Source: Solwaraspora sp. WMMA2056
Lineage (GTDB): Bacteria; Actinomycetota; Actinomycetes; Mycobacteriales; Micromonosporaceae
Direction: 5' to 3'
Length of the DNA: 64,000 bases
NCBI RefSeq assembly: GCF_030345095.1
Contig: NZ_CP128360.1
Span: 4,154,001 to 4,218,000 of the forward strand
Shown here: positions 1 through 8,673 of the stretch, piece by piece
Layout: each line of letters starts with the position of its first letter
How positions within the stretch are numbered: the first letter of the stretch is position 1
Translations under genes and position numbers: made by a program
Notes under the pieces: generated by a model
Databases searched by the model: none
What the model was told of the DNA's origin: nothing
The model's input: the letters and a program-made list of their open reading frames with translations, nothing else

Positions 1-849
1 ATCGACTGCACCCACCTGCCGCCCGCCGAGATCGCCGCGATCAGCGACTACATCTCCTATGACGCGCCGCTGTTCCTGGAGTTCCTGGAGCAGTCCGGCA
101 TCGACCTGTCCCGGCACCCGGTCGAGTTCGAGCTGTTCAACGGCGCCTGGTCGGCCACCGGGTCACCCAAGGGGGTGGTGGTCGGTGCGGACGGGCAGAC
201 CCGGGTCCCCGGCCTGTTCGCCGCCGGCGACCTGGCCACCCCGGCGTACGCCCTGGCCGGCTCGCTGGCCAGCGGGTACGTCATCGGCCGGACCGCCGCC
301 GAGTTCGCCCGGTCCGCCGCTGCGCCGATACTGGACGCCTCGGCGGTGGCCGCTGAACGTCGGCGGACCCTGGCACCGCTGAACCGGACCAGCGGGATCG
401 GCTGGCGCGACTACGAGCACCAACTGCAGGACCTGATGACCACGTACGTCGGGATGGACCGCAACGAGATCGGGCTGCGGCAGGCCGCCGAGTACCTGCG
501 TGGGTACGCGGCGGCGGCCGGCGAGGTCCACGCCGGCAACGGCCACGAGCTGATGCGCGCCCATGAGGCGTTCGACCTGCGGCTGTTCGACGAGATGATG
601 ACCGCCGTCGCGCTGGAGCGCGACGAGAGCCGGTTCAGCTTCCTGATGGGCCACTACCGCACCGACCGGCCCGGTCCCGACGACCAGCGGTGGCTCGGTG
701 TGTCGATCCTGGCTGGACACGATGGCGAGCAGCCGGTCCTGGAGCACACCGTGCCGACCCCGTCCTGGCGTGCGGCGCAACTGGAGAACCGGTCGGTCGT
801 GGAACTGGTCGGTGAACGGGGAGCGCGGCTCGCCGGAAAGGTGGGATAG
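1..849 (+). CDS. FAD-dependent oxidoreductase, fumarate reductase/AprA-like flavoprotein (C-terminal part)
   Basis: The reading frame is open from the first base, so the N-terminus and the FAD Rossmann motif lie outside the window; 282 residues are visible. The segment VPGLFAAGDLATPAYALAG is the end of the FAD domain typical of fumarate reductase, aspartate oxidase and adenylylsulfate reductase alpha subunits. A helical C-terminal domain follows. The stop is 2 nt before a two-cluster ferredoxin gene, the same flavoprotein plus ferredoxin pairing as AprA/AprB, but the substrate cannot be told from this part. It is the first visible gene of a rightward unit that runs to 3468. Family call firm, function open. 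Confidence 0.8.
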   Translation: MDCTHLPPAEIAAISDYISYDAPLFLEFLEQSGIDLSRHPVEFELFNGAWSATGSPKGVVVGADGQTRVPGLFAAGDLATPAYALAGSLASGYVIGRTAAEFARSAAAPILDASAVAAERRRTLAPLNRTSGIGWRDYEHQLQDLMTTYVGMDRNEIGLRQAAEYLRGYAAAAGEVHAGNGHELMRAHEAFDLRLFDEMMTAVALERDESRFSFLMGHYRTDRPGPDDQRWLGVSILAGHDGEQPVLEHTVPTPSWRAAQLENRSVVELVGERGARLAGKVG

Positions 850-851
850 CC

Positions 852-1091
852 ATGGCACCACGGATCAACGAGAACCTCTGTACGCTCTGCGGGATCTGCC
901 AGGACGTCTGTCCGGGTGACATCCTGCACATCGACCGGGGTGTGGCGGAGATGGTCCGCTACCCGGACGAGTGCAGTTACTGCGACGTCTGCCGGGTGGA
1001 GTGTCCGGCCGGCGCGATCGACATCGAGTTCACCTGGAGTATGCGGCAGCAGCCGATCTCCATCCTGCCGGGCCGGCCCGACCATGATTGA
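852..1091 (+). CDS. Ferredoxin with two 4Fe-4S motifs
   Basis: This 79-residue protein has two cysteine motifs, CTLCGICQDVCP near residue 12 and CSYCDVCRVECP near residue 41. The spacing CxxCxxCxxxC plus a following Cys-Pro is the bacterial 2[4Fe-4S] pattern, with the second motif slightly different. It probably passes electrons to or from the flavoprotein encoded 2 nt upstream. The downstream gene starts inside its last codons (8 nt overlap), so the three genes are translationally coupled. Confidence 0.9.
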   Translation: MAPRINENLCTLCGICQDVCPGDILHIDRGVAEMVRYPDECSYCDVCRVECPAGAIDIEFTWSMRQQPISILPGRPDHD

Positions 1092-1815
1092 GGCGAGCTA
1101 CACCCTCGACATCGACGTCGGCGTCGACGAGGTGTGGTCGTTCGTCGAGGTGATCCCGAACTGGGCGCACTTCCTGGTCGGTTTCCAGAAGCTGGACCTG
1201 GTCGACGACCGGCGGTCGATCTGGACGCTGCGCGGTGACGTCGGGGTCCTCGCCCGTGAGGTGGACCTGCAAGCCGACATCACCGTCTGGGAACCGGGCC
1301 GGCGGGCGGAGTTCACCATCACCGGGCTGACCGAACGGATCACCGGGCAGGGCAGCTTCGACATCGAGCCGATCGACGAGCCGTCGGTGCCGGGCGACGC
1401 CACCGCGGCCGACCCGGGCGACGGTTCGTCGGCCTCGGCCGACGGTACCTCGGCCTCGGGAGAGCCGCGGCGGTCGGAGTCCGAGGAGCAGACGCGCCCC
1501 GGACTGCTGCGCCGGATCAGGTTCGCCCTGGCCGGCCGTCTGCTGCGCTGGTTGAACCGCCGCCGGGCGACCCATCCGCCGGCCGGGTCGGCGGCCGGCT
1601 CTCCGGCGGCGGCCGGCCAGGAGTCGACCACGCCCACACCGTCCGGGCCGCCCCGGACGGACCGGTCCCGGCTGCGCTTCCATCTGCAGCTCACCCCGCA
1701 GGGACCGATGGCCCCGATGGTCGAGCTGCTGATGGGACCGATGGTGGAGCCGACGGCCGAGGACTTCCTGCGCAACATCCGCCAGGCTCTCGAAGCCCGG
1801 CGGGCCAGCGCCTGA
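1084..1815 (+). CDS. SRPBCC/CoxG-like protein with a disordered insertion
   Basis: The ATG at 1084 lies inside the end of the ferredoxin gene. The first ~95 residues (MIEASYTLDIDVGVDEVWSF onward) look like the START/SRPBCC fold of the CoxG family: an Asp-Val-Trp helix start, then beta strands ending in GQGSFDIEP. From about residue 97 to 195 the sequence becomes a Ser/Ala/Gly/Pro- and Arg-rich stretch of low complexity, and the family C-terminal helix (MVELLMGPMVEPTAEDFLRN) follows at the end. At 243 residues it is longer than a usual CoxG (~150). CoxG proteins recruit or assemble molybdenum hydroxylases; a ligand-binding role is equally possible here. Confidence 0.7.
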   Translation: MIEASYTLDIDVGVDEVWSFVEVIPNWAHFLVGFQKLDLVDDRRSIWTLRGDVGVLAREVDLQADITVWEPGRRAEFTITGLTERITGQGSFDIEPIDEPSVPGDATAADPGDGSSASADGTSASGEPRRSESEEQTRPGLLRRIRFALAGRLLRWLNRRRATHPPAGSAAGSPAAAGQESTTPTPSGPPRTDRSRLRFHLQLTPQGPMAPMVELLMGPMVEPTAEDFLRNIRQALEARRASA

Positions 1816-1833
1816 CGAGGCAGGAGACGAGCC

Positions 1834-3468
1834 ATGCACGAGTTGCCACGACGTACCGACGTGGTCGTGGTCGGCACCGGGGCCGCCGGGCTGACCGCGG
1901 CCCTGACCGCCGCGGCCGCCGGCCTGCGGGTCACCATCGTGGAGAAGGCCTCGGTGATCGGCGGCACCACCGTCGTCTCCGGCGGCTCCATCTGGGCACC
2001 GGCGAACCGTTGGCTGGCCGAGGCGGGGGTGCCGGACAGCCGCGACGACGCCGTGAGCTACCTGCGCAGGCTTGCCCTGGGCCGGGTTCCCGACCAGCTC
2101 ATCGAGACCTTCGTCGATCAGGTCAACCCGATGCTGGACCTGGTGGTGGCGCACACCGGGCTGCGCTTCACCCCGAACCTGGAGCACCCCGACTACCAGC
2201 CGGACCTGCCCGGCGCACACCCCGGCGGACGCACCCTGCAGAGCGACCTGTTCGACGCGAATGTTCTCGGCGAGCTGCGCGGCAGGTTGCGCCCGACCCA
2301 CTCGACCGTGCCGGTCACCAAGCTCGAACTGGACCAGTGGGGGATGGACACGCTCGACCGGTGGGACTGGGCGCTGATCGCCGAACGTACCGCGAAGGGT
2401 GTCGTCGGGATGGGTGCCGCGCTGGTCGGTGAGCTCCTGCACGGCTGTCTGCGGCTCGGTGCCACGGTGCACCCGCAGACCCGGGCGGTCCGGCTGCGGC
2501 GTACCGGCGATCAGGTCGACGGGATCACCGTGGCCACCGGTGACGGCGAGGTGGAGATCGCCGTGGAACGGGGCGTGGTCCTTGCCTCTGGTGGGTTCGA
2601 ATGGGACCAGGAGATGGTCGGGCGCTTCCTCGGCGTACCGATGGACGCGCCGGCCAGCCCACCGGCGAACGCCGGGGACGGGCTGCGCATGGTGATGGAG
2701 GTCGGTGCCGCGCTCGGCAACATGAGCGAGGCATGGTGGGGTCCGATGGTGTACGCGGTCGGCGACACCTACGACGGGGCGCCGCTGTTCCGGCCCACCT
2801 CGGGTCTGCGGGCGCTACCGGGCGGGATCATCGTCAACCGGCAGGGCCGGCGCTTCTCGAACGAGGCGATGAACTACAACGACCTGGGTAAGGCGATGGC
2901 CACCTTCGACCCGATCCGCTACGAGTACGCCAACCTGCCCTGCTGGCTGGTGTTCGACGACCGGTTCCGGTCGTCGTACTCGGTGGCCACGGCGACCCCG
3001 GACGCGCCGACTCCTGGGTGGATGGCGACGGCACCGACGCTGGTCGAGCTGGCTGACGCGGTGGGCATCGACCCGGACGGACTGACCGCGCAGGTCGCCG
3101 AGTTCAACCGGCACGCCGAGCACGGACGGGATCCGCAGTTCGGTCGCGGTACGACCGTCTACGACCGGTACCGGGGCGACCCGACGGTGACGCCGCACCG
3201 CAACCTGCGTCCGCTCGGCACCGGCCCCTACTACGCGGTCCGGCTGCACCTGGGCTGCCTGGGTACCAAGGGTGGTCCGCTCTGCGACGGCAACGGGCAG
3301 GTGCGCGGCGTCGACGGAGACCTGATCGGCGGGCTGTACGCCTGCGGCAACGTCGCCGCGAGCCCGTTCGGGCCGGGTTATCCGGGTGCCGGGGCGACCC
3401 TGTCCGCCGGGATGACGTACGGCTATCTCAGTGGACGCTCGCTCGCGGCGAGACTCGCCGCAGGGTGA
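1834..3468 (+). CDS. FAD-dependent 3-ketosteroid delta1-dehydrogenase-like flavoprotein
   Basis: 544 residues, complete. The N-terminus has the dinucleotide motif GTGAAG (residues 14-19) and VEK at the end of the second beta strand. The segment VSGGSIWAPAN is typical of the KstD/fumarate-reductase flavoprotein group. Near the C-terminus are GPYYAVRLHLGCLGTKGG and YPGAG (Tyr516, Gly520); in KstD enzymes the Tyr and Gly of this last motif act in catalysis and substrate binding. It would remove hydrogens next to a ring ketone, but not necessarily on a steroid. A good ribosome site (GGAGA) precedes the ATG. The 3' end overlaps the convergent kstR2-like gene by 46 nt. KstD-like family call is firm; exact substrate unknown. 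Confidence 0.78.
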   Translation: MHELPRRTDVVVVGTGAAGLTAALTAAAAGLRVTIVEKASVIGGTTVVSGGSIWAPANRWLAEAGVPDSRDDAVSYLRRLALGRVPDQLIETFVDQVNPMLDLVVAHTGLRFTPNLEHPDYQPDLPGAHPGGRTLQSDLFDANVLGELRGRLRPTHSTVPVTKLELDQWGMDTLDRWDWALIAERTAKGVVGMGAALVGELLHGCLRLGATVHPQTRAVRLRRTGDQVDGITVATGDGEVEIAVERGVVLASGGFEWDQEMVGRFLGVPMDAPASPPANAGDGLRMVMEVGAALGNMSEAWWGPMVYAVGDTYDGAPLFRPTSGLRALPGGIIVNRQGRRFSNEAMNYNDLGKAMATFDPIRYEYANLPCWLVFDDRFRSSYSVATATPDAPTPGWMATAPTLVELADAVGIDPDGLTAQVAEFNRHAEHGRDPQFGRGTTVYDRYRGDPTVTPHRNLRPLGTGPYYAVRLHLGCLGTKGGPLCDGNGQVRGVDGDLIGGLYACGNVAASPFGPGYPGAGATLSAGMTYGYLSGRSLAARLAAG

Positions 3469-4079
3469 GCGGCTCCGGACCGGTCGTCGTCGGTCGGCCG
3501 GGCGGCGAGGCCGTCGAGGAAGATCGCGGTGCACTGGTCGGCGAGTCGGCTGGTGGGATACTCCGGGGTGGGGTGGAACCACCGGACCGAGAGCCAGACG
3601 GCGTCGCGGATGAAGCGGTAGAAGACCCGGGTGTCGATGTCGGCGCGGAACGCTCCGCTGCCGACGCCGGCGTCGATCACCCCGAGCCAGGCGCTCTGCA
3701 CCTCGCGGGCGACGTCCTTGAGGTAGTGGAACCGGGCCAGACCGCGCAGGTAGTTGACGTCGTTCTGGTAGATCTCGGTGGCGTGCGGGTGCGCGGCGGC
3801 GGTGTCCAGCGAAGCGCGCACCAGCTCCCGCAGCCGGGTCGCGGGATCGTTCTCCCCGGCCAGCACCTCGGCGTACCGCCGGCGCAGGTCCTCCAGGTAG
3901 GGGCCGAGGATCGCCTCGACGATCGCTTCCTTCGAGTCGAAGTGGTGGTACAGGCTGCCGGACAGGATGCCGACCTCGTCGGCGATCTGCCGGACCGTGG
4001 TGGCGGCCACGCCACGACTGGCGAAGAAGGCCGCCGCGCAGGCGGTGATCTGCTGTCGTCGATCCAGCGACTCTGCCAC
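3423..4079 (-). CDS. kstR2: TetR-family repressor, KstR2 type
   Basis: 218 residues from a GTG start at 4079. The helix-turn-helix region ATTVRQIADEVGILSGSLY followed by HHFDSKE closely matches mycobacterial KstR2. The C-terminal ligand domain keeps YRFIRDAVWLSVRWFHP; Arg158 and Trp162 fall where I recall the HIP-CoA-contacting Arg and Trp of KstR2 (Arg162/Trp166 there). KstR2 represses the genes for the last two steroid rings and lets go on binding HIP-CoA. Perfect copies of its known palindrome lie 55 bp upstream and in front of the ipd operon, which supports the call and suggests autoregulation. The last ~20 residues extend beyond the usual ~200-residue length and overlap the neighbouring gene. 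Confidence 0.9.
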   Translation of the reverse strand: MAESLDRRQQITACAAAFFASRGVAATTVRQIADEVGILSGSLYHHFDSKEAIVEAILGPYLEDLRRRYAEVLAGENDPATRLRELVRASLDTAAAHPHATEIYQNDVNYLRGLARFHYLKDVAREVQSAWLGVIDAGVGSGAFRADIDTRVFYRFIRDAVWLSVRWFHPTPEYPTSRLADQCTAIFLDGLAARPTDDDRSGAAHPAASLAASERPLR

Positions 4080-4133
4080 GGTGCCTCTTTCGGGTCTGCG
4101 ATGCGACGGGCGGGCGTCAGCATAGCAGTGTCA

Positions 4134-4147
4134 ATCAAGCGCTTGGT
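4134..4147. promoter_or_regulatory. KstR2-type operator O1
   Basis: ATCAAGCGCTTGGT matches AnCAAGnnCTTGnT at all ten fixed positions. It lies 55 bp upstream of the repressor gene and on its promoter side. Read leftward, a TANNNT hexamer (TATGCT) follows it, so it probably serves autoregulation. Confidence 0.88.
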
Positions 4148-4205
4148 GCGCCGCCCGGAGTACGGCGGCCTGGTCGGCCAGGTGGAGCTCGGGTAACAAT
4201 ATCCA

Positions 4206-4219
4206 AGCGAGCGCTTGAT
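4206..4219. promoter_or_regulatory. KstR2-type operator O2 (one mismatch) on the solute-binding-protein promoter
   Basis: AGCGAGCGCTTGAT fits AnCAAGnnCTTGnT with one mismatch. An alternative reading is a wider dyad, CAAGCG-AG-CGCTTG at 4204-4217. The right half contains TTGATT (4215-4220), which with TAGTTT (4238-4243) makes a -35/-10 pair with a 17 bp spacer. The site therefore covers the -35 box of the transporter operon starting at 4292. Confidence 0.72.
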
Positions 4220-4291
4220 TGGTGGCCGGGACGCCGATAGTTTACATGTCATTCACAAAGCCTCGGGCTTCACGGCTACCAGGAGAAGCAG

Positions 4292-5929
4292 ATGGCAACT
4301 GGTCGGAAACACAAGTGGAACGGGGCGTCCGCCCGCGTCGCGGTGGCCGGGCTGCTGCTCGCCGGCGTCGCCGCGTGCGGCGACGACAGCGATAGCAGCG
4401 AGACCGGCGGCATCCTCACCATGGCCACCTGGTCCGCCACCCAGTCACTCGACCCGGTCCAGGTCGCTGGCACCGGCAACTCCGGCGGCGCGGAACTCGC
4501 GGCGCTCTACGACACGATCATGCGGTACGACCCGGCCGGCGGCACCTTCGAGCCGCAGACCGCCGAGTCGCTGACCCCAAACGACGACTTCACCCAGTGG
4601 ACGCTCACCCTGCGCTCCGGGATCACCTTCAGCGACGGCGCGCCGTACGACGCGGCGGCGGTCGTGGCGAACCTGCAGCGGCACACCGAGGCGCGCTCCA
4701 ACGCCAGCTCGCTGGTCGCCCCGATCACCGACTACGCCACCCCGGACGACCGCACGGTGGTGTTCACCCTGGCCTTCCCGTGGAACAACTTTCCGTTCGC
4801 GCTCGCCGGAACGCCCGGCATGGTGGTCAACCCGGCGGCCGTGGCAGCCCAGGGCGACGCCTTCGGCACCGACCCGCAGGGCGGCGGCGCGGGCCCCTTC
4901 ACCATCGACGAGTTTCGCCCCGGAGAGTCGCTCACCCTGACCCGCAACCCTGAGTACTGGGGCGGCGACGTCCCGCTCGACGGGCTACGGTTCATTCACG
5001 CGGGCGACGGACCGCAGACCTACGAGGCGTTCCGGGCGGGCACGGTCGACCTGGCCTTCCTACGCGACGCCGGGGCGATCGCGGACGCCGAGGCCGACGG
5101 CGCCGACGGCATCCGCGTCCCGTACTCCGCCAACGACACGTTGATCATGAACAACGGGTTCCCGATCATCTGTCAGCAGGGCGAGCCGGCACCGCGCTGC
5201 GAAGGCCAGCCCGACGGTACGCAGTTGGAGTCCACCGCGCCGACCGCCGACAAGCGGGTCCGGCAGGCGGTCGCCGCGGCCATCGACCCCGAGACACTCA
5301 AACAACGGGTGTACGGCGGATCCGGCACCATGTCCACCGCGCTGATCTCCGCGGAGTCCCGCTGGTACAACGGCGTCGACGGACCCGCGTACGACATCGA
5401 CCGGGCCCGCCAGTTGGTCGAGCAGGCCAAGGCCGACGGCTGGGACGGACGCATCCGGGTCAGCTGCCATACGGGTCTACCGACCTGGGGGACCGCCGTG
5501 CAGGGCATGTTGGAGGCGGCCGGCATGCAGGTCGAGCTCACCGACCAGCAGGAGATCGCCGCGAACACGTCGGCGGTCATCGTGCGCAAGGACTTCGACC
5601 TGGCCTGCTTCGGGTCGTCGATCTCCGACGCCGAGCCGTTCTTCGCCCTCAACCGGGACTTCAACTCGACCTACGTCACCGCCGGCGGCGGGAACTTCTC
5701 CGGCTACGTCAACCCCACCGTCGACGAGGCGATCGCCGCCGGCCGGGCGTCCGACAGCGAGGCCGAGATCAAGGCCGCGATCACCACGATCGCCCGGGCG
5801 TACGCCGAGGACGTGCCGTTCCTCGCGCTGACCGCTCAGCCGGAGGTGGTGCTGATCTCCGACGAGATCGGCGGCGTGCTGCAGAGCGTCAACACGGTGG
5901 TGCTGCTCGGTGAGGCGACGCGGGAATGA
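4292..5929 (+). CDS. ABC transporter solute-binding lipoprotein, family 5 (oligopeptide/DppA type)
   Basis: 545 residues. A signal sequence ends in the lipobox LLLAGVAAC with Cys29 as the lipid-bearing residue. The mature protein follows the family 5 layout: TMATWSATQSLDPVQ, WTLTLRSGITFSDGAPYDA, then GPFTIDEFRPGESLTLTRNPEYW. Such proteins bind peptides, opines, nickel chelates or sugars outside the membrane. Here the matching permeases follow at 6788 and 7737 and the ATPases lie at 11749-13871 under their own operator. Because the promoter has a KstR2-type site, the ligand is more likely the catabolic substrate than a peptide (inference). It overlaps the next gene by ATGA. Confidence 0.9.
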   Translation: MATGRKHKWNGASARVAVAGLLLAGVAACGDDSDSSETGGILTMATWSATQSLDPVQVAGTGNSGGAELAALYDTIMRYDPAGGTFEPQTAESLTPNDDFTQWTLTLRSGITFSDGAPYDAAAVVANLQRHTEARSNASSLVAPITDYATPDDRTVVFTLAFPWNNFPFALAGTPGMVVNPAAVAAQGDAFGTDPQGGGAGPFTIDEFRPGESLTLTRNPEYWGGDVPLDGLRFIHAGDGPQTYEAFRAGTVDLAFLRDAGAIADAEADGADGIRVPYSANDTLIMNNGFPIICQQGEPAPRCEGQPDGTQLESTAPTADKRVRQAVAAAIDPETLKQRVYGGSGTMSTALISAESRWYNGVDGPAYDIDRARQLVEQAKADGWDGRIRVSCHTGLPTWGTAVQGMLEAAGMQVELTDQQEIAANTSAVIVRKDFDLACFGSSISDAEPFFALNRDFNSTYVTAGGGNFSGYVNPTVDEAIAAGRASDSEAEIKAAITTIARAYAEDVPFLALTAQPEVVLISDEIGGVLQSVNTVVLLGEATRE

Positions 5930-6762
5930 CCGGCCGATCCGCGACCGACGCCGCTGACCCGTCGGCGCGGGTCGGCGGGCGGGGTGGTGCCGGCGGCGCC
6001 GGCACCACCCCGGCACCCCCGGTGGCCCTGATCACCGCGGCCGCCCACGGCATCGGGGCAGCCACCGCCCGGGTCTTCGCCGAGGCGGGACACCGGGTGG
6101 TCCTGGCCGACGTCGACGCCGACGGGCTGGCCGCGACCGCCGCCGACCTCGCCGGCAGCGGCCTGGACCCGTCGGCGACGGTCGCGGTGGTCGCCGACGC
6201 GACCACCGAGGCCGGGGCCACGGCGGCGGTCGACGCGGCCGTCACCCGGTACGGGCGGCTCGACACCCTGGTCAACGTGGTGGGCGGCAGCCGGCCCGGC
6301 CGGACCGTGCTCGACATCGACCTCGCCGAGTGGGACCGGTGGGTCGCGCTCAACCTCACCTCGGTCTTCCTGATGTGCCGGGCCGCGCTGCCGCAGTTGA
6401 CGGCGGTCGGCGGGTCGATCGTCAACGTCTCGTCCGGTGCCGGCCTGCGGGGCATGCAGGCCAACCCGGCGTACTGCGCGGCCAAGGCCGGAGTCGTCGG
6501 ACTGACCCGGGCACTGGCCATCGACCACGGTCCCGCCGGCGTCCGGGTCAACTGTGTCGCGCCCGGGCCGGTCCGGACCCCGTTGATGGAACGTAACCGT
6601 AGCGCGGCCGAGATCGACGCGATGGGGCGGATCGCGGTCCTCGGCCGGATCGGCGCGCCAGCCGAGATCGCCGCGGCGATCCGCTGGCTGGCCAGCGACG
6701 CCGCGTCCTACCTGACCGGTCAGACCATCGAGGTCGACGGCGGCCCGGCTCCGTTGGTGTGA
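5926..6762 (+). CDS. Short-chain dehydrogenase/reductase (SDR 1)
   Basis: 278 residues with an extra ~30-residue Gly/Ala-rich N-terminus. The cofactor motif appears as TAAAHGIG, the usual NNAG is NVVG, and the catalytic Ser and YCAAK (Tyr-x-x-x-Lys) are present, followed by CVAPGPVRTP. It would oxidise or reduce a hydroxyl/keto group with NAD(P). It starts inside the stop of the binding-protein gene and ends 25 nt before the permease, so it is cotranscribed with the importer. Substrate unknown. Confidence 0.88.
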   Translation: MTGRSATDAADPSARVGGRGGAGGAGTTPAPPVALITAAAHGIGAATARVFAEAGHRVVLADVDADGLAATAADLAGSGLDPSATVAVVADATTEAGATAAVDAAVTRYGRLDTLVNVVGGSRPGRTVLDIDLAEWDRWVALNLTSVFLMCRAALPQLTAVGGSIVNVSSGAGLRGMQANPAYCAAKAGVVGLTRALAIDHGPAGVRVNCVAPGPVRTPLMERNRSAAEIDAMGRIAVLGRIGAPAEIAAAIRWLASDAASYLTGQTIEVDGGPAPLV

Positions 6763-6787
6763 CCCGCGACAAGGGGAGGCAACGCTG

Positions 6788-7744
6788 ATGTTGCGGACCG
6801 TGGCGATCAAGCTGGCCCTGCTCGTCCCGGTGTTGTTCCTGGTCAGCGTGGGCACGTTCGGGCTGCTCCAGTTGGGGCCGGGCGACCCCGCCGCCCAGGT
6901 GCTCGGCAACACCGGGACGGCCGCCGACTACCAGCGGATCCGTACCGAGATGGGGTTGGACCAGCCGCCGGTGCAGCGCTACCTCGACTGGCTCGGCGGC
7001 GTGCTGCGCGGCGATCTCGGGCAGAACCTCGTCCCGCCGATCGAGAACGTCTCCGACCGGCTGCTGCGCGCGTTCCCGGTGAACCTGCAACTCGCCGCCA
7101 TGGCCATCGTGCTGGCCCTGCTGATCGCCGTCCCGCTGGCGATGTGGTCGGCCTACCGGGCCGGCGGGCTGGTCGACCGGTGGATCTCCGCCGGCACCAT
7201 CGGCGTCATCTCGGTCCCACCGTTCCTGGTCGGTCTGCTCCTGCTGCTGGTGTTCGCCATCCAGCTCGGCTGGTTCCCGCTCGGGCAGTGGGCCCGGCCG
7301 TCCGACGCCGGCTGGGGGCAGAACCTGTGGCACGCGTTCCTGCCCGCGTTGACCCTGGCACTGGCCGAGGCGCCGGTCTTCGCCCGCCTGCTGCGCGGCG
7401 ACCTGGTCGCCACCCTGCAGGAGGACTTCATCCTGGCGGCGAAGGCCAAGGGCATGCCCGGCTGGCACATCATGCTCCGGGAGGCGCTGCGCCCCTCGTC
7501 GTTCTCGTTGATCACCCTGGCCGGGGTCAGCGCCGGCCGACTGCTGGGCGGCACCATCATCGTCGAAGCGGTCTTCGTCCTGCCCGGGGTGGGCAACGTC
7601 ATCATCAACGCCGCGCAGAACAACGACTACAAGCTGGTCCAGGGCGGTGTGCTGCTGATCGCGGTCATCTACCTGCTGCTGAATCTCGCCGTGGACGTCC
7701 TGTACGGCTACCTCGACCCACGGATCCGGAGACGGCATGCCTGA
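6788..7744 (+). CDS. ABC transporter permease, DppB type
   Basis: 318 residues with an N-terminal membrane helix (IKLALLVPVLFLVSVGTFGL), the FGLLQLGPGDPAA segment common to DppB/OppB permeases, and several further hydrophobic helices. The ATPase-coupling loop is ILAAKAKGMPGWHIMLREAL. A GGGGAGG ribosome site precedes the ATG. It pairs with the DppC-type permease whose ATG lies 8 nt before its own stop. It would form half of the membrane channel of the importer fed by the lipoprotein at 4292. Confidence 0.92.
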   Translation: MLRTVAIKLALLVPVLFLVSVGTFGLLQLGPGDPAAQVLGNTGTAADYQRIRTEMGLDQPPVQRYLDWLGGVLRGDLGQNLVPPIENVSDRLLRAFPVNLQLAAMAIVLALLIAVPLAMWSAYRAGGLVDRWISAGTIGVISVPPFLVGLLLLLVFAIQLGWFPLGQWARPSDAGWGQNLWHAFLPALTLALAEAPVFARLLRGDLVATLQEDFILAAKAKGMPGWHIMLREALRPSSFSLITLAGVSAGRLLGGTIIVEAVFVLPGVGNVIINAAQNNDYKLVQGGVLLIAVIYLLLNLAVDVLYGYLDPRIRRRHA

Positions 7745-8612
7745 ACTCAGCCGTACCCGACGGCGTCGGGCCGACCTCGCCTTCTGGCTCAGCGTCTGCT
7801 GGCTGGTCGCCCTCACCGGCTGCGCCCTGCTCGCCGATCTGCTGCCGCTGGGCAACGCCGACGACACCACCCTGACGATCGGCGTCGCCGGTTACGCGCG
7901 GCCGGACCTGTTCTCGGCCAACCCGCTCGGCACCAACGGGTTCGGGCTCGACCTGCTGGCCCGGTCCATCCACGGAGCGCGGGTGAGCCTGCTGACGGTC
8001 GGCTGCACCGTCGTGGTCAGCCTGCTGATCGGCGGTACGGTCGGGATGCTCGCCGGCTACTTCCGGGGCTGGGTCGACGTGGTCATCGGGATCTTCGCCG
8101 ACGCCGCCCTGGTGATCCCCGCGCTCGTCCTGCTGATCGCCTTCGCCGCGGTGCTCGGCCCGCCCCGCACCGTGCCGGAGGCGGTCCTCAAGAGCGGCCT
8201 GGCCCTGGCCGTGGTCGGCATCCCGACGATGATCCGGCTGGCCCGCGCCAACACGTTGCTCTTCGCCCAGCGGGAGTTCGTCACCGCCAGCCGGGCGATG
8301 GGTGCCCGGCACCGCCGGATCCTGTTCCGGGAGCTGCTGCCGAACGTGGCCCTGCCGTTGGTCTCCTACGCCTTCATCGTCGCGGCGGTCCTGATCGTCG
8401 CGGAGGGCTCACTGGCCTTCCTCGGCCTCGGCCTGCAACAACCCGCACCGTCCTGGGGCAACATGATCGCCGAAGGTGGCCTGCGGGAGTTGCGCCGCCA
8501 TCCGCACGTACCGCTGATTCCCGGCGTGTTCATGTTCCTCACCGTCTTCAGCCTGAACATCGTCGGAGAGCGTGCCCGGGCCCGGTGGGATCCCCGGGAC
8601 TCCCAGGTCTGA
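7737..8612 (+). CDS. ABC transporter permease, DppC type
   Basis: 291 residues. It begins with a membrane helix, then the DppC-specific motif HPLG-like NPLGTNGFGLDLLARSIHGARVSL, and carries the coupling loop TASRAMGARHRRILFRELLPN. The ending NIVGERARARWDPR is typical of the family. It overlaps the DppB-type gene by 8 nt. Together they form a heterodimeric channel; the ATPases are encoded separately at 11749-13871. Confidence 0.92.
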   Translation: MPELSRTRRRRADLAFWLSVCWLVALTGCALLADLLPLGNADDTTLTIGVAGYARPDLFSANPLGTNGFGLDLLARSIHGARVSLLTVGCTVVVSLLIGGTVGMLAGYFRGWVDVVIGIFADAALVIPALVLLIAFAAVLGPPRTVPEAVLKSGLALAVVGIPTMIRLARANTLLFAQREFVTASRAMGARHRRILFRELLPNVALPLVSYAFIVAAVLIVAEGSLAFLGLGLQQPAPSWGNMIAEGGLRELRRHPHVPLIPGVFMFLTVFSLNIVGERARARWDPRDSQV

Positions 8613-8673
8613 CCGCAGTGTCCGGGGTCGGCCCGTTCTCGACACCCTCGACCCGAGCAGCAGGAGGTACGTC

